DNA of 64,000 bases, taken from positions 1 to 64,000 of the forward strand of contig NZ_BAAAUT010000029.1 in assembly GCF_039534085.1 (NCBI RefSeq). Direction: 5' to 3'. This document shows, piece after piece, positions 8,736-17,687 of the stretch. Each line of letters opens with the position of its first letter. The stretch's first letter is position 1. The translations under genes and the position numbers were made by a program. The notes beneath the pieces are model-generated. The model searched no databases, was not told the origin of the DNA, and saw nothing but the letters and a program-made list of their open reading frames with translations. This stretch comes from Planomonospora_B alba (GTDB lineage: Bacteria > Actinomycetota > Actinomycetes > Streptosporangiales > Streptosporangiaceae).

Positions 8736-8930
8736 ATGCCAGAGCGCAAGAAGCTCCTGCTCAGGCTCGATCCGGCCGTCTACGAGGCGATCGCCAGGTG
8801 GGCGGCCGACGACCTGCGCAGCGTCAACGCGCAGATCGAGTACGCGCTGCGCCTGGCTCTCAAGGAGGCGGGCCGCACACCGCGCAGGGAGCCGCGGGAG
8901 GAACCGCGGCAGGACACGTCATCCGATTGA
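8736..8930 (+). CDS. Arc-type ribbon-helix-helix DNA-binding protein
   Basis: 64 residues. The first 45 (KKLLLRLDPAVYEAIARWA...RSVNAQIEYALRLALKEAG) match the Arc/MetJ RHH pattern: a short strand then two helices, with NAQIEYALR as helix 2. The tail is charged and probably disordered. It starts 4 bp after the SPFH stop, so co-transcription is likely. RHH proteins commonly autoregulate, and the palindrome at 7831 is a reasonable target (inference). Confidence 0.85.
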   Translation: MPERKKLLLRLDPAVYEAIARWAADDLRSVNAQIEYALRLALKEAGRTPRREPREEPRQDTSSD

Positions 8931-8978
8931 GACACAGGACACTTCCCCTACACGTGCCCGCAGGACCACACTCGGTAC

Positions 8979-10385
8979 ATGTCGTGGGTGGGGAAGTCCG
9001 CAGCGGAGATCGCGGAGGCCGTACGACAGGGCAAGGCCACCGCTCCGCAGATCGTCGAGGAGCACCTCGCCGTGATCGCCGAGCGCGACGGGCGGGTCGG
9101 GGCGTTCCGCACGGTCCGCGCCGAGGCGGCGCTCGCCGAGGCGCGGGCCGTACAGGAGCGTGCGGACCTGGCGGAGCTGCCGCTCGCCGGGGTGCCGGTG
9201 GCGGTCAAGGACAACGTCGCGGTCCGCGGCGAGGCGCTCCGCAACGGCTCGGCCGCCACCCCGGACGCGCCCGCCCCCGACGACCACCCCGTGGTGGCCC
9301 GGCTCCGCGCGGCGGGCGCGGTGGTCGTCGGCCTCACCAACGTGCCGGAGCTCTGCCTGGCCGGGTTCTCCGACAGCGTGTACGGCGTGGCGCGCAACCC
9401 CTGGGACCCCTCCCGCACGCCCGGCGGCTCGTCCGGCGGGAGCGCCGCCGCCGTGGCGGCGGGCATGGTGCCGCTGGCCCACGGCAACGACGGGCTCGGC
9501 TCGCTGCGCATCCCGGCCGCCTGCTGCGGCCTCGTCACCATCAAGCCCGGTCTCGGCGTCGTCCCCCCGCCGGAGCACGACTGGCACGGCATGTCGGAGA
9601 ACGGCCCGCTCGCCACGACGGTCACCGACCTCGCCCTCGCCCTCGCCGTGATGGCCGGCGACATGTCCCTGGCCACGCCCGGCGAGACCGAGTCCCTGCG
9701 GGTGGGCGAGGCGATCGACGACTACCCGGGCGGGCTGGTCCCGTCCGAGCCGCTGCGGCTGCGCGTCGCCGTCGCGCCGTGCCCGCTGCCCCCGGGGTTC
9801 GCGGTGGACCCCGAGTTCCAGCGGGCCGTCACCGAGGCCGCGCGCGCACTCGGCGAGGCCGGGCACACGGTCGTGGAGCACGGCGCGCGGCTGCCCGTCT
9901 GGCTCGGCTCGGCCGCGGTGGCCGCCTGGTTCGCGTGCGCCCGCGAGGACGCCGCCGGGCTCGACCGGCACCGGCTGGAGCGGCGCACGAAGGCCCTGGC
10001 CCGCACCGGGAAGGCCCTGCGGGCGTTCGGGCTGGACGGCGCGAAGGGCCGCGACCGCTGGCGGGCCCACGGCGCCGACCAGTGGTTCGGCAACGCCGAC
10101 GTGCTCGTCACCCCGGCGCTGGCGGCGGTCCCGCCGCCGGCCGCGCGCTGGGGCGAGCGCGGCCTGCTGGCCAACGCCCGCGCCAACCTGACCTACGCCC
10201 CCGCCACCGCCGCCTGGAACCTCGCGGGCTGGCCCGCGATGACCGTCCCGTACGGCAGGCACTCCACCGGCCTGCCCATCGGGGTCCAGCTCGTCGCGGC
10301 CCCCGGCGGCGAGGCCCAGCTGCTCACCCTGGCCGCCCAGCTCGAAGCCGCCCACCCCTGGCCCCGCCACGCCCCCACCGGCTGA
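8979..10385 (+). CDS. Amidase-signature (AS) family amidohydrolase
   Basis: 468 residues. The AS-family catalytic triad is visible: Lys in VAVKDNVAV (about residue 74), cis-Ser in the Gly/Ser-rich GGSSGGSAAA (about 148-157), and the nucleophile Ser in GLGSLRIPAACCG (about 172). The C-terminus has the usual YAPATAAWNLAGWPAMTVP block, which in this family separates general amidases from GatA. There are no gatB/gatC neighbours, so an amidase of unknown substrate is favoured over a GatCAB subunit. Start ATG 8979. Confidence 0.9.
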   Translation: MSWVGKSAAEIAEAVRQGKATAPQIVEEHLAVIAERDGRVGAFRTVRAEAALAEARAVQERADLAELPLAGVPVAVKDNVAVRGEALRNGSAATPDAPAPDDHPVVARLRAAGAVVVGLTNVPELCLAGFSDSVYGVARNPWDPSRTPGGSSGGSAAAVAAGMVPLAHGNDGLGSLRIPAACCGLVTIKPGLGVVPPPEHDWHGMSENGPLATTVTDLALALAVMAGDMSLATPGETESLRVGEAIDDYPGGLVPSEPLRLRVAVAPCPLPPGFAVDPEFQRAVTEAARALGEAGHTVVEHGARLPVWLGSAAVAAWFACAREDAAGLDRHRLERRTKALARTGKALRAFGLDGAKGRDRWRAHGADQWFGNADVLVTPALAAVPPPAARWGERGLLANARANLTYAPATAAWNLAGWPAMTVPYGRHSTGLPIGVQLVAAPGGEAQLLTLAAQLEAAHPWPRHAPTG

Positions 10386-10472
10386 CGGGGCCCGGTCAGG
10401 CGGGGCCCGGAGCGCTTCCCCGGCCCGGGCGGACGCTCGCGGCCGTCCCCTGATCGGCATCCGCGCGTCCGG

Positions 10473-10832
10473 CTATCGTGCCAGGACCCGTTTGTGGTAG
10501 CTCTCGATGTCCCGGACCTCGACGGTGACCTGGATGTTCAGCCCCGTTCCAGGCTTGAGGTGCTCGCACAGCATCGCGAGGGTCAGATCTCCCAGCCGGG
10601 CTTTGACCTCGGGGGCACGGCCGGGCAGGATCGCCAGGTCCACGTGGATCATCGCCTCGGTGTCCGCGCCGCTGCCGATGACCGCTTCGGTGACGGGCCG
10701 GAAGCGCGTCTTGAAATCCGGCAGGGCGCTGCCGATCAACTCGGCGGCGGCCGGATGGAGGGCCAGCGCGAACCCGCGCCGGTCGAACGCCTCGGCGAGG
10801 GATGCGGAGTACTCGATGGTGATCTGCGGCAT
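10473..10832 (-). CDS. 5-carboxymethyl-2-hydroxymuconate isomerase-like tautomerase
   Basis: 119 residues beginning MPQITIEYSASL: after Met removal Pro-1 becomes the N-terminal catalytic base, the hallmark of the tautomerase superfamily. Length and the C-terminal LNIQVTVEVRDIESYHKRV fit the CHMI (HpaF) branch of homoprotocatechuate degradation. An ATG nine bases further upstream (10841) would bury Pro-1, so 10832 is chosen. No other hpa genes are nearby, so the physiological substrate is open. Confidence 0.85.
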   Translation of the reverse strand: MPQITIEYSASLAEAFDRRGFALALHPAAAELIGSALPDFKTRFRPVTEAVIGSGADTEAMIHVDLAILPGRAPEVKARLGDLTLAMLCEHLKPGTGLNIQVTVEVRDIESYHKRVLAR

Positions 10833-10930
10833 GCCGTTCATTGTCGACCATCGCGCCCCGCTCCGGTGGCGGTGCCGGCCGCGGCGCTCCCGGCCCCGGA
10901 GGAACGGCTGCGCGGCCGCCCGCCCAGGGC

Positions 10931-11665
10931 TCACAGGCGGCGGGCGAGGGTGACGACGACCCGGCTCGCGGCGGTGACCGGCCCGCGGTGCCAGTCGCCG
11001 TACTGCGCCTCGATCGCGAACCCGGCCCCGGTCAGGAACGCCCGCAGCCCGGACTCGTCCAGGAAGCGCAGGCGCGTCCGGTCGACCCGCAGGACGGCTC
11101 CGTCCGGGCCGCTGGTCGTCTCGGTGAACGTCACGACGTCCCCGGCCACCGACTCGACCCGGTGCGCCACCCGGAGCGTGCGGCCGGCGGCGTCCACGAC
11201 CTCGGTCGCGTTCTGCGGGGTCCAGTCCTCCCAGGCCCGCGCCTGCGGGTGGCGCGTCTCGAAGGCGAACAGGCCCCCGTCGCGCAGCGCCGCCCGGATC
11301 GCGGTGAGCGAGGCGCGCAGCTCGTCGTCGCCCACCAGGCACTGGAAGGCGTTGCTCGCCATGGTCGCCAGGTCGAACTCCCGGTCCCAGGCCGCGTCCG
11401 CGGCGACGCCCTCGACCCACTCGACGTCGGCGCGCCGCCGGGCACGCTCCAGCGCCGCCCGGTCCGGGTCCAGCCCGACGAGCCGCCCGGTGTGCCCGCG
11501 CTCGCGCGCCCGGTGCAGCATGCTCCCCGTCCCGCATCCCACGTCCAGCACGGCGTCGGCGGCCATCACCAGGCCGTCGTAGAAGGCGTCGCCGGGGTAC
11601 CGGTCGGGATCCCACGGATACATCAGGTCGTAGAGCGCCGCGGCGTCCGCGTCGGAGAAGATCAC
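10931..11665 (-). CDS. Class I SAM-dependent methyltransferase
   Basis: 244 residues. Motif I AVLDVGCGTGSMLHRA is at about 38-53, motif II VGLDPDRAALERA at about 63-75, and a motif III-like NAFQCLVGDDELRASLTAIRAALRDGGLFAFETRHP further on. The N-terminus (MIFSDADAAALYDLMYPW) resembles small-molecule methyltransferases of the Methyltransf_25 type. Substrate cannot be inferred. It follows the MFS gene on the same strand after about 100 bp. Confidence 0.85.
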   Translation of the reverse strand: MIFSDADAAALYDLMYPWDPDRYPGDAFYDGLVMAADAVLDVGCGTGSMLHRARERGHTGRLVGLDPDRAALERARRRADVEWVEGVAADAAWDREFDLATMASNAFQCLVGDDELRASLTAIRAALRDGGLFAFETRHPQARAWEDWTPQNATEVVDAAGRTLRVAHRVESVAGDVVTFTETTSGPDGAVLRVDRTRLRFLDESGLRAFLTGAGFAIEAQYGDWHRGPVTAASRVVVTLARRL

Positions 11666-11762
11666 CGCAGCAGTCTCCGAAGGCGCCCTCCCGCGGTCAA
11701 CCGGATTTCCGGCCGCTCACCGGACACCGCGGTCCCGGACCCTGTCGCGGCACCCGGCGGTG

Positions 11763-13256
11763 CTACGGACGAGCCGCCTCGTGGCCGGGGAGCGCGACCG
11801 GGGCCGTCCGGGTCGCCGGGCGCATCATCAGGATCAGCGCGGCCAGCCCGGCGAAGATGACCGCGGCCACGGCGCCGGTGACGTGCAGGGAGGCGGTGAA
11901 CGCCTCCCGCGCGGCGTGCAGCAGTTCCGCGCCCTGGCCGGCGGGAAGGTGCCGGGCGGCGGCGACCGCACCCGCCAGGGAGTCGGACACGCCGTCCATC
12001 CGGCTGCGGTAGACCACCGCGGCCACCGCGCCGAGCAGCGCCAGGCCGAGCGATCCACCGAGGTAGTTGCCGGTCTCCGACATCGACGCCGCCGAGCCGG
12101 CGCGCTCCGGCGGCGCGGATCCGACGACCAGTCCGGTGCCCAGCGCGAACAGCGGACCGGTGCCCAGCGCCAGGACGGCGATGCCGGTCATCACCAGCGG
12201 CAGCGCGCGCGCACCGTCGACGCCGACCAGCAGCAGGCTGCCCAGCGCCGACCCCGCCAGGCCCCCGGCGATCGCGGTCGCCGGCTTCATCCGCCGGGCC
12301 AGCGCCGGTGCGGCCATGGTGCCGGCCGCCACGCCCAGCCCCATGGGCGTGAACAGCGCCGCCGACGCGACCGGTGAGAAGCCCAGCACGCTCTGCAGGT
12401 ACTGGGTCACCAGCAGGCCCGTACCGGCCATGGCGACGCCGGCCAGCACCAGCGCGACGAGGACGGCCGTGAACGGGCGGCTGCGCAGCAGCCTCAGGTC
12501 CAGCAGCGGCGCCTCCAGCCGCAGTTGCCGGCGGACGAACAGGAATCCGAGGGCCGCGCCGACGACGAGGGCGACCGCCGGCCCGGTCCGCGCGCCCTCG
12601 ACGGTCAGCTGCTTGACGCCGTACACCGTCAGGAGCATCGCCGCGAGCGAGAGCCCGACGCCGGCCGGGTCCAGCCGGCCGGCCCGGTCGCTGCGGGACT
12701 CCGGCAGCAGGACCGGCCCGGCGAGCGCCAGCAGCGCCATCGCCGGCACGGCGGCCAGGAACACCGATCCCCACCAGAAGTGCTGGAGCAGGAATCCGGC
12801 GAGCACGGGTCCGAGCGCGCCGCCGGTGAACTGGCAGGTCGCCCAGATCGCGATGGCCTTCCCGCGCTGCCGTTCGTCGGGGAACATGGTGGTCAGCAGG
12901 GCGAGGGTGGCCGGTGCCAGGGTCGCGCCGGCGACGCCCAGCAGCGCACGTGCGACGATCAGCATCAGCGGGCCGGTCGCGAAGGCGGCCGCGACCGACA
13001 GCACCGCGAACGCCGCCGCGCCGATGACCAGCAGCCGCCGGCGGCCGATCCGGTCGGCGAGCGTGCCCATCGTGATGACGAAGCCGGCCACCAGGAATCC
13101 GTAGCCGTCACTGATCCACAACTGCTGGACGCCGGTGGCGCCCAGATCCGCGCTCAGCTGCGGGAGCGCGAGAAGCAGCGCCGTCATGTCCATCGCGACG
13201 AGGAATGTCGGCAGCATGAGGAGGGCCGCGCCCAGCCACGCCCGGTTGATCCGCAT
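11763..13256 (-). CDS. MFS drug exporter, DHA2 (14-TMS) family
   Basis: 497 residues, largely hydrophobic. N-terminal LLMLPTFLVAMDMTALLLAL, motif A GTLADRIGRRRLL at about 76-88 and the antiporter motif C-like GGALGPVLAGFLLQH at about 147-161 mark a proton-driven multidrug exporter of the EmrB/QacA class. ATG 13256 has GGAGAG about 7 nt upstream; longer in-frame extension is only the antisense of the next operon. It is divergent (183 bp) from the YCII/ECF pair, which could control it. Confidence 0.9.
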   Translation of the reverse strand: MRINRAWLGAALLMLPTFLVAMDMTALLLALPQLSADLGATGVQQLWISDGYGFLVAGFVITMGTLADRIGRRRLLVIGAAAFAVLSVAAAFATGPLMLIVARALLGVAGATLAPATLALLTTMFPDERQRGKAIAIWATCQFTGGALGPVLAGFLLQHFWWGSVFLAAVPAMALLALAGPVLLPESRSDRAGRLDPAGVGLSLAAMLLTVYGVKQLTVEGARTGPAVALVVGAALGFLFVRRQLRLEAPLLDLRLLRSRPFTAVLVALVLAGVAMAGTGLLVTQYLQSVLGFSPVASAALFTPMGLGVAAGTMAAPALARRMKPATAIAGGLAGSALGSLLLVGVDGARALPLVMTGIAVLALGTGPLFALGTGLVVGSAPPERAGSAASMSETGNYLGGSLGLALLGAVAAVVYRSRMDGVSDSLAGAVAAARHLPAGQGAELLHAAREAFTASLHVTGAVAAVIFAGLAALILMMRPATRTAPVALPGHEAARP

Positions 13257-13439
13257 ATCCGAAGCTCTCCGTTCTCTCGACTTCTGCCGGTCGGTCGGAG
13301 CGGCCGATGGCTTCTTGACACCGGTGCGGGAGGAAATCCGTGCGAGAGTTCCGGCCGGGGGCGTCAAGACCGCGGCGGCGGATCCGACCCACCCGTTGGA
13401 GGGCCCGCTCCGGGGCCCGTGGACCACGAGGAGCACGAG

Positions 13440-13811
13440 ATGCAGTTCCTGATCAGCATGCACATCAACCCGGCCGTGCTGGACGCGCTGACCGACGAGG
13501 AGAGGGCGGCGATCGGCGACGGCCACGGCAGGTTCATCGAGGAGCTGAAGGAGTCCGGCGAGCTGATCACCACGCAGGCGCTGGTCGACCCGTCGCAGGC
13601 CGCCGTGGTGTCCGTGCGCAACGGCCAGCCGGTCGTGACCGACGGCCCCTTCCTGGAGGCCAAGGAGTACCTGGGCGGCTTCTACCTCGTCGACTGCGAG
13701 GACAGGGAGCGGGCCATCGAGCTGGCCGCGCGGATCCCGGACGCCGCGATCGAGGGCCTGGGGGTCGAGGTGCGCCAGGTGATGTTCGCCGACGGACAAT
13801 TGGAGGCATGA
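13440..13811 (+). CDS. YCII-related DGPF-domain protein
   Basis: 123 residues of the YCII/DGPF family: MQFLISMHINPAVLDAL...VVTDGPFLEAKEYLGGFYLVDCEDRERA carries the eponymous DGPF motif near residue 67. In actinobacteria and others these proteins are encoded beside ECF42 sigma factors. Here the stop overlaps the sigma-factor ATG (ATGA at 13808), so the two are translationally coupled. ATG 13440 is preceded by ACGAGGAGC. Its biochemical role is not established. Confidence 0.93.
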   Translation: MQFLISMHINPAVLDALTDEERAAIGDGHGRFIEELKESGELITTQALVDPSQAAVVSVRNGQPVVTDGPFLEAKEYLGGFYLVDCEDRERAIELAARIPDAAIEGLGVEVRQVMFADGQLEA

Positions 13812-15019
13812 CAACACAGGCCGTCGAGGACCTGCTGCGTGAGCTCACGCCGCAGGTCCTCGGCACGCTGGTACGCCGACACGGCCGGTTCGAGGAGTGC
13901 GAGGACGCCGTGCAGGAGGCCGTCCTCGCCGCCACCGTGCAGTGGCCGGCCGAGGGCGTGCCGGACAACCCCCGCGGCTGGCTGGTGACGGTCGCCTCCC
14001 GCCGGCTCATCGACCAGCTGCGCAGCGACCGCGCACGCCGCGAGCGGGAGGCGGCGACGGCCGCCGAGGCGGTGCCCGAGGACGTGCCGGACACCGACGA
14101 CACCCTGGTCCTGCTGTTCCTGTGCTGCCACCCGGCGCTGACCCCGGCCTCCCAGACCGCCCTGACGCTGCGCGCGGTCGGCGGCCTGACCACCGCCGAG
14201 ATCGCCCGCGCGTTCCTGGTGCCGGAGGCCACGATGGCGGCCAGGATCAGCCGGGCCAAGCAGCGCATCAAGGCCGCCGGCGGCTCGTTCGGCCTGCCGC
14301 GCGGCGCGGAGCTCGACAAGCGGCTCCGGGTCGTCCTGCACGTGCTCTACCTGATCTTCAACGAGGGCTACACCGCCTCCTCGGGCACCGAGCTGCACCG
14401 CGCCGACCTCGCGCACGAGGCGATCCGGCTGACCCGGATGGTGCACGCGCAGCTACCCGGGGACGGCGAGGTGACCGGGCTGCTCGCACTGATGCTGCTG
14501 ACCCACGCCCGCAGGGAGGCCCGCACGACGGCGGCGGGCGACCTGGTGCCGCTGGACGAGCAGGACCGCGCGAAGTGGGACCGCGCGCTGATCGACGAGG
14601 GCACCGCGCTGGTCAAGCGGGCACTGGCCGGTCCGGCGCTGGGACCGTACCTGCTGCAGGCCGCCATCGCCGCCACGCACGCCGACGCGGCCACGGCCGA
14701 GGAGACCGACTGGTCGCAGGTGCACGCCCTCTACCTGATCCTGGAGCGGATCGCGCCCAACCCGATGGTCACCCTCAACCGGGCGGTCGCGCTCGCCGAG
14801 ACCGAGGGCCCGCCGGCCGGGCTGGCCCTGCTGGCCACCCTGGACGCCGACGAGCGGATGGCCGGGCACCACCGGCTGCTGTCCGTGCGGGCGCACCTGC
14901 TGGAGAGGGCGGGCGACCCCGCCGGGGCGTACGAGCACTACCGGCGCGCCGCGAAGGCCACCCCCAGCCTCGCCGAGCGGCGCTACCTGGAGTCCCGGGC
15001 CCGCCGGGTGAGGACCTGA
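13808..15019 (+). CDS. ECF RNA polymerase sigma factor, ECF42 group
   Basis: 403 residues. Region 2 is at about 15-80 (VRRHGRFEECEDAVQEAVLAA...NPRGWLVTVASRRLIDQLR), region 4 at about 110-155 (LTLRAVGGLTTAEIARAFLVPEATMAARISRAKQRI), and a long C-terminal extension with TPR-like repeats follows (VLHVLYLIFNEGYTASSG..., NRAVALAETEGPPAGLALL...). The extension replaces a classic anti-sigma partner and is diagnostic of ECF42. Coupled by ATGA overlap to the DGPF gene. Likely targets are its own operon and perhaps the divergent exporter (inference). Confidence 0.93.
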   Translation: MTTQAVEDLLRELTPQVLGTLVRRHGRFEECEDAVQEAVLAATVQWPAEGVPDNPRGWLVTVASRRLIDQLRSDRARREREAATAAEAVPEDVPDTDDTLVLLFLCCHPALTPASQTALTLRAVGGLTTAEIARAFLVPEATMAARISRAKQRIKAAGGSFGLPRGAELDKRLRVVLHVLYLIFNEGYTASSGTELHRADLAHEAIRLTRMVHAQLPGDGEVTGLLALMLLTHARREARTTAAGDLVPLDEQDRAKWDRALIDEGTALVKRALAGPALGPYLLQAAIAATHADAATAEETDWSQVHALYLILERIAPNPMVTLNRAVALAETEGPPAGLALLATLDADERMAGHHRLLSVRAHLLERAGDPAGAYEHYRRAAKATPSLAERRYLESRARRVRT

Positions 15020-15083
15020 CCGCCCGCTGGGCCCGGCCCGGCGGGGAGGCGTCCCCCACCGGGCCGGGCCGGGAGGACGCCCG

Positions 15084-16064
15084 TCAGACGCCGGTGGGGT
15101 GCCAGACGGTCTTGGTCTCCAGGAAGGCCGTCATGCGCCGGGTGCCGGGGTCGGCGTACCAGTCGGCCGCCGCCGGGCGGAGCACCCGCTTGAGGTTCTC
15201 CGCGGCGGCCCGCTCGCACTCCACCGCCAGATCCTCGTCGGTCACGCCGGTCAGGTCGACCGCGTTGACGTCCATGTGCGCGGCCAGGTGGGGGGCGAGC
15301 TCCCGCACCGAGCCGGTGAGGATGTTCACCACGCCGCCGGGCAGGTCCGAGGTGGCGAGCACCTCGGCCAGCGTGACCGCCGGCAGCGGCGCCCGCTCAC
15401 CGGCGACCACCACGCACGTGTTGCCGGTGACGATCACCGGGGCGATCACCGAGACGAGCCCCAGCAGCGGCTCGTCGGGCGCGACCACCGCGACCACGCC
15501 GGTCGGCTCCGGCGAGGAGAGGTTGAAGTACGGCCCGGCGACCGGGTTGGCCGCCCCCGTCACCGAGGCGATCTTGTCCGACCACCCGGCGTACCAGACC
15601 AGCCGGTCGACCGCGGCGTCCACGACCTCCCCGGGCCGCTCCGTGCCCGCGTCGGCCAGCTCGGCCGCGAACTGCGCCCGCCGCCCCTGGAGCATCTCGG
15701 CGATCCGGTAGAGGATCTGCCCCCGGTTGTACGGCGTCGCGCCCGACCATCCGCCGAAGGCCTTGCGGGCCGCGACGACCGCCTCGCGGGCGTCCTTGCG
15801 GGAGGCCTTCGAGGCGTTGGCCAGGAACTCGCCTGTGGAGGAGGTCACCGCGTAGGACCTTCCGCTCTCCGACCGCGGGAACGCCCCGCCGATGTACAGC
15901 TTGTACGTCTTGCGCACGTCCAGCCGCAGGGGCGGCCGCCCGTTCCCGGCGGTCGGCGCCGCGGGCCTGTTCTCTCCGGTGCGCCCTCCGCCGGCCTCGG
16001 CGGCCGGCCGGCCGGCCCGCTCCCCGCCGGTCGCCGGCTTGCCCGGCTGCTCCGCGTCAGTCAT
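15084..16064 (-). CDS. Truncated aldehyde dehydrogenase homologue, probably non-catalytic
   Basis: 326 residues against about 480 for an ALDH. A Pro/Gly-rich N-terminal leader (about 1-50) precedes an ALDH fold start (TYKLYIGGAFPRSESGRSYAV). Homology runs through the NAD-binding half (IAPVIVTGNTCVVVAGERAPLPAVTLAEVLATSDLPGGVVNILTG), but the protein ends without the ELGGK glutamate or the catalytic cysteine present in its neighbour. ATG 16064 follows GGAGGGGG, so this is an expressed-looking gene. Third gene after deoC and the full ALDH; a regulatory or structural subunit is possible (inference). Confidence 0.8.
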   Translation of the reverse strand: MTDAEQPGKPATGGERAGRPAAEAGGGRTGENRPAAPTAGNGRPPLRLDVRKTYKLYIGGAFPRSESGRSYAVTSSTGEFLANASKASRKDAREAVVAARKAFGGWSGATPYNRGQILYRIAEMLQGRRAQFAAELADAGTERPGEVVDAAVDRLVWYAGWSDKIASVTGAANPVAGPYFNLSSPEPTGVVAVVAPDEPLLGLVSVIAPVIVTGNTCVVVAGERAPLPAVTLAEVLATSDLPGGVVNILTGSVRELAPHLAAHMDVNAVDLTGVTDEDLAVECERAAAENLKRVLRPAAADWYADPGTRRMTAFLETKTVWHPTGV

Positions 16065-16258
16065 TTCCGCGCCCCCTCCACGTGCTCTGCTGCTGTGCCA
16101 GCCGTACCGGCACGAAGACCTGACCGCAGCGGCTCACCCCGCACCGGTGGGCGAACCAGCCCCGCGGCGCCGGACGGCCGGCCCGGGCGTAGCCGTGGCC
16201 CCGGGTGCTCTGCGCGCGGCGGTCCCTCCTGGAGGCGTGGTGGCCCGGACTCTGGTAC

Positions 16259-17683
16259 TCACACATCGAGGTAGGCCTCCAACCCGTGCCGCCCGCCCTC
16301 GCGGCCGTAGCCGGACTCCTTGTACCCGCCGAACGGCGAGGTCGGGTCGAACTTGTTGAAGGTGTTGGCCCACACCACGCCCGCGCGGAGCCGCTCGGCC
16401 ATCCACAGGATGCGCGAGCCCTTCTCCGTCCAGACGCCGGCCGACAGGCCGTAGGGGGTGTTGTTGGCCTTCTCCACGGCCTCGGCCGGGGTGCGGAAGG
16501 TCAGCATGGCCAGGACCGGGCCGAAGACCTCGTCCCGGGCGATCCGGTGCGACTGGGCGACACCCGTGAAGATCGTCGGCGGGAACCAGAAGCCCCGGGA
16601 CGGCAGCTCGCACGCCGGCGACCAGCGCTCGGCGCCCTCGGCCTCGCCGATGTCGGACAGCTCACGGACCCGGGCGAGCTGCGCCGCGGAGTTGATCGCG
16701 CCGATGTCGGTGTTCTTGTCCATCGGGTCGCCGAGCCGGAGCCTGCCGAGCCGGGTCTTGAGCGCCTCCAGCAGGTCGCCGGCGATCGACTCCTGGACCA
16801 GCAGCCGCGAGCCGGCGCAGCAGACGTGGCCCTGGTTGAAGAAGATGCCGTCGACGATGCCCTCGACGGCCTGGTCGATCGCGGCGTCGTCGAAGACGAT
16901 GTTGGCGGCCTTGCCGCCGAGCTCCAGGGTGAGCTTCTTGCCGGTGCCGGCGACCGAGCGCGCGATGAGGCGGCCGACCTCGGTGGAGCCGGTGAAGGCG
17001 ACCTTGTCGACGTCCGGGTGGTTCACCACGGCCGCGCCGGTCTCCCCGGCGCCGGTGACGATGTTCACCACGCCGGGCGGCAGCTCGGCCTGGCGGCAGA
17101 TCTCCGCGAACAGCAGCGCGCTCAGCGGCGTCGTCTCGGCGGGCTTGAGCACGACCGTGTTGCCGCAGGCCAGCGCCGGAGCGATCTTCCACGCGAGCAT
17201 GAGCAGCGGGAAGTTCCACGGGATGACCTGACCGGCCACGCCCAGCGGCTTCGGGTCGGGCCCGTAGCCGGCGTGGGCGAGCTTGTCCGCCCAGCCCGCG
17301 TAGTAGAAGAAGTGCGCCGCGACCAGCGGCAGGTCCACGTCGCGCGACTCGCGGATCGGCTTGCCGTTGTCCAGCGTCTCCAGCACCGCCAGCTCGCGCG
17401 AGCGCTCCTGGATGAGGCGGGCGATCCGGAACAGGTACTTCGCCCGCTCGGAGCCGGGCAGCGCCGACCAGGTGCCGAACGCCTTGCGGGCGGCCTGCAC
17501 GGCGCGGTCCACGTCCGCGTCCGTGGCCGTGGCCACCTCGGCCAGCGTCTCCTCGGTCGCGGGGTTGATCGTCTTGAAGGGGGCGCCCGACCCGTCGGTG
17601 AACTCGCCGTCGATGAACAGGCCGTAGGACGGCTGGATGTCGACGACGTCGCGGGACTCGGGTGCCGGTGCGTATTCGAACAT
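16259..17683 (-). CDS. NAD(P)-dependent aldehyde dehydrogenase
   Basis: 474 residues, a complete ALDH. NAD-binding VIPWNFPLLMLAWKIAPALACGNTVVLKPAE, the glutamate motif LTLELGGKAANIVFDD at about 250, the catalytic cysteine in FFNQGHVCCAGSRLL at about 281, and the C-terminal SPFGGYKESGYGREGG are all present. It starts 4 bp after the deoC stop, so it probably oxidises the acetaldehyde released by DeoC (inference from context). Downstream is a truncated paralogue. Confidence 0.93.
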   Translation of the reverse strand: MFEYAPAPESRDVVDIQPSYGLFIDGEFTDGSGAPFKTINPATEETLAEVATATDADVDRAVQAARKAFGTWSALPGSERAKYLFRIARLIQERSRELAVLETLDNGKPIRESRDVDLPLVAAHFFYYAGWADKLAHAGYGPDPKPLGVAGQVIPWNFPLLMLAWKIAPALACGNTVVLKPAETTPLSALLFAEICRQAELPPGVVNIVTGAGETGAAVVNHPDVDKVAFTGSTEVGRLIARSVAGTGKKLTLELGGKAANIVFDDAAIDQAVEGIVDGIFFNQGHVCCAGSRLLVQESIAGDLLEALKTRLGRLRLGDPMDKNTDIGAINSAAQLARVRELSDIGEAEGAERWSPACELPSRGFWFPPTIFTGVAQSHRIARDEVFGPVLAMLTFRTPAEAVEKANNTPYGLSAGVWTEKGSRILWMAERLRAGVVWANTFNKFDPTSPFGGYKESGYGREGGRHGLEAYLDV

Positions 17684-17687
17684 CGCC

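Noticed and set aside
8979..10385. Amidase considered as GatA of the tRNA amidotransferase
   Set aside because: No gatB or gatC nearby, and the region around the catalytic serine (GLGSLRIPA) fits general amidases at least as well.
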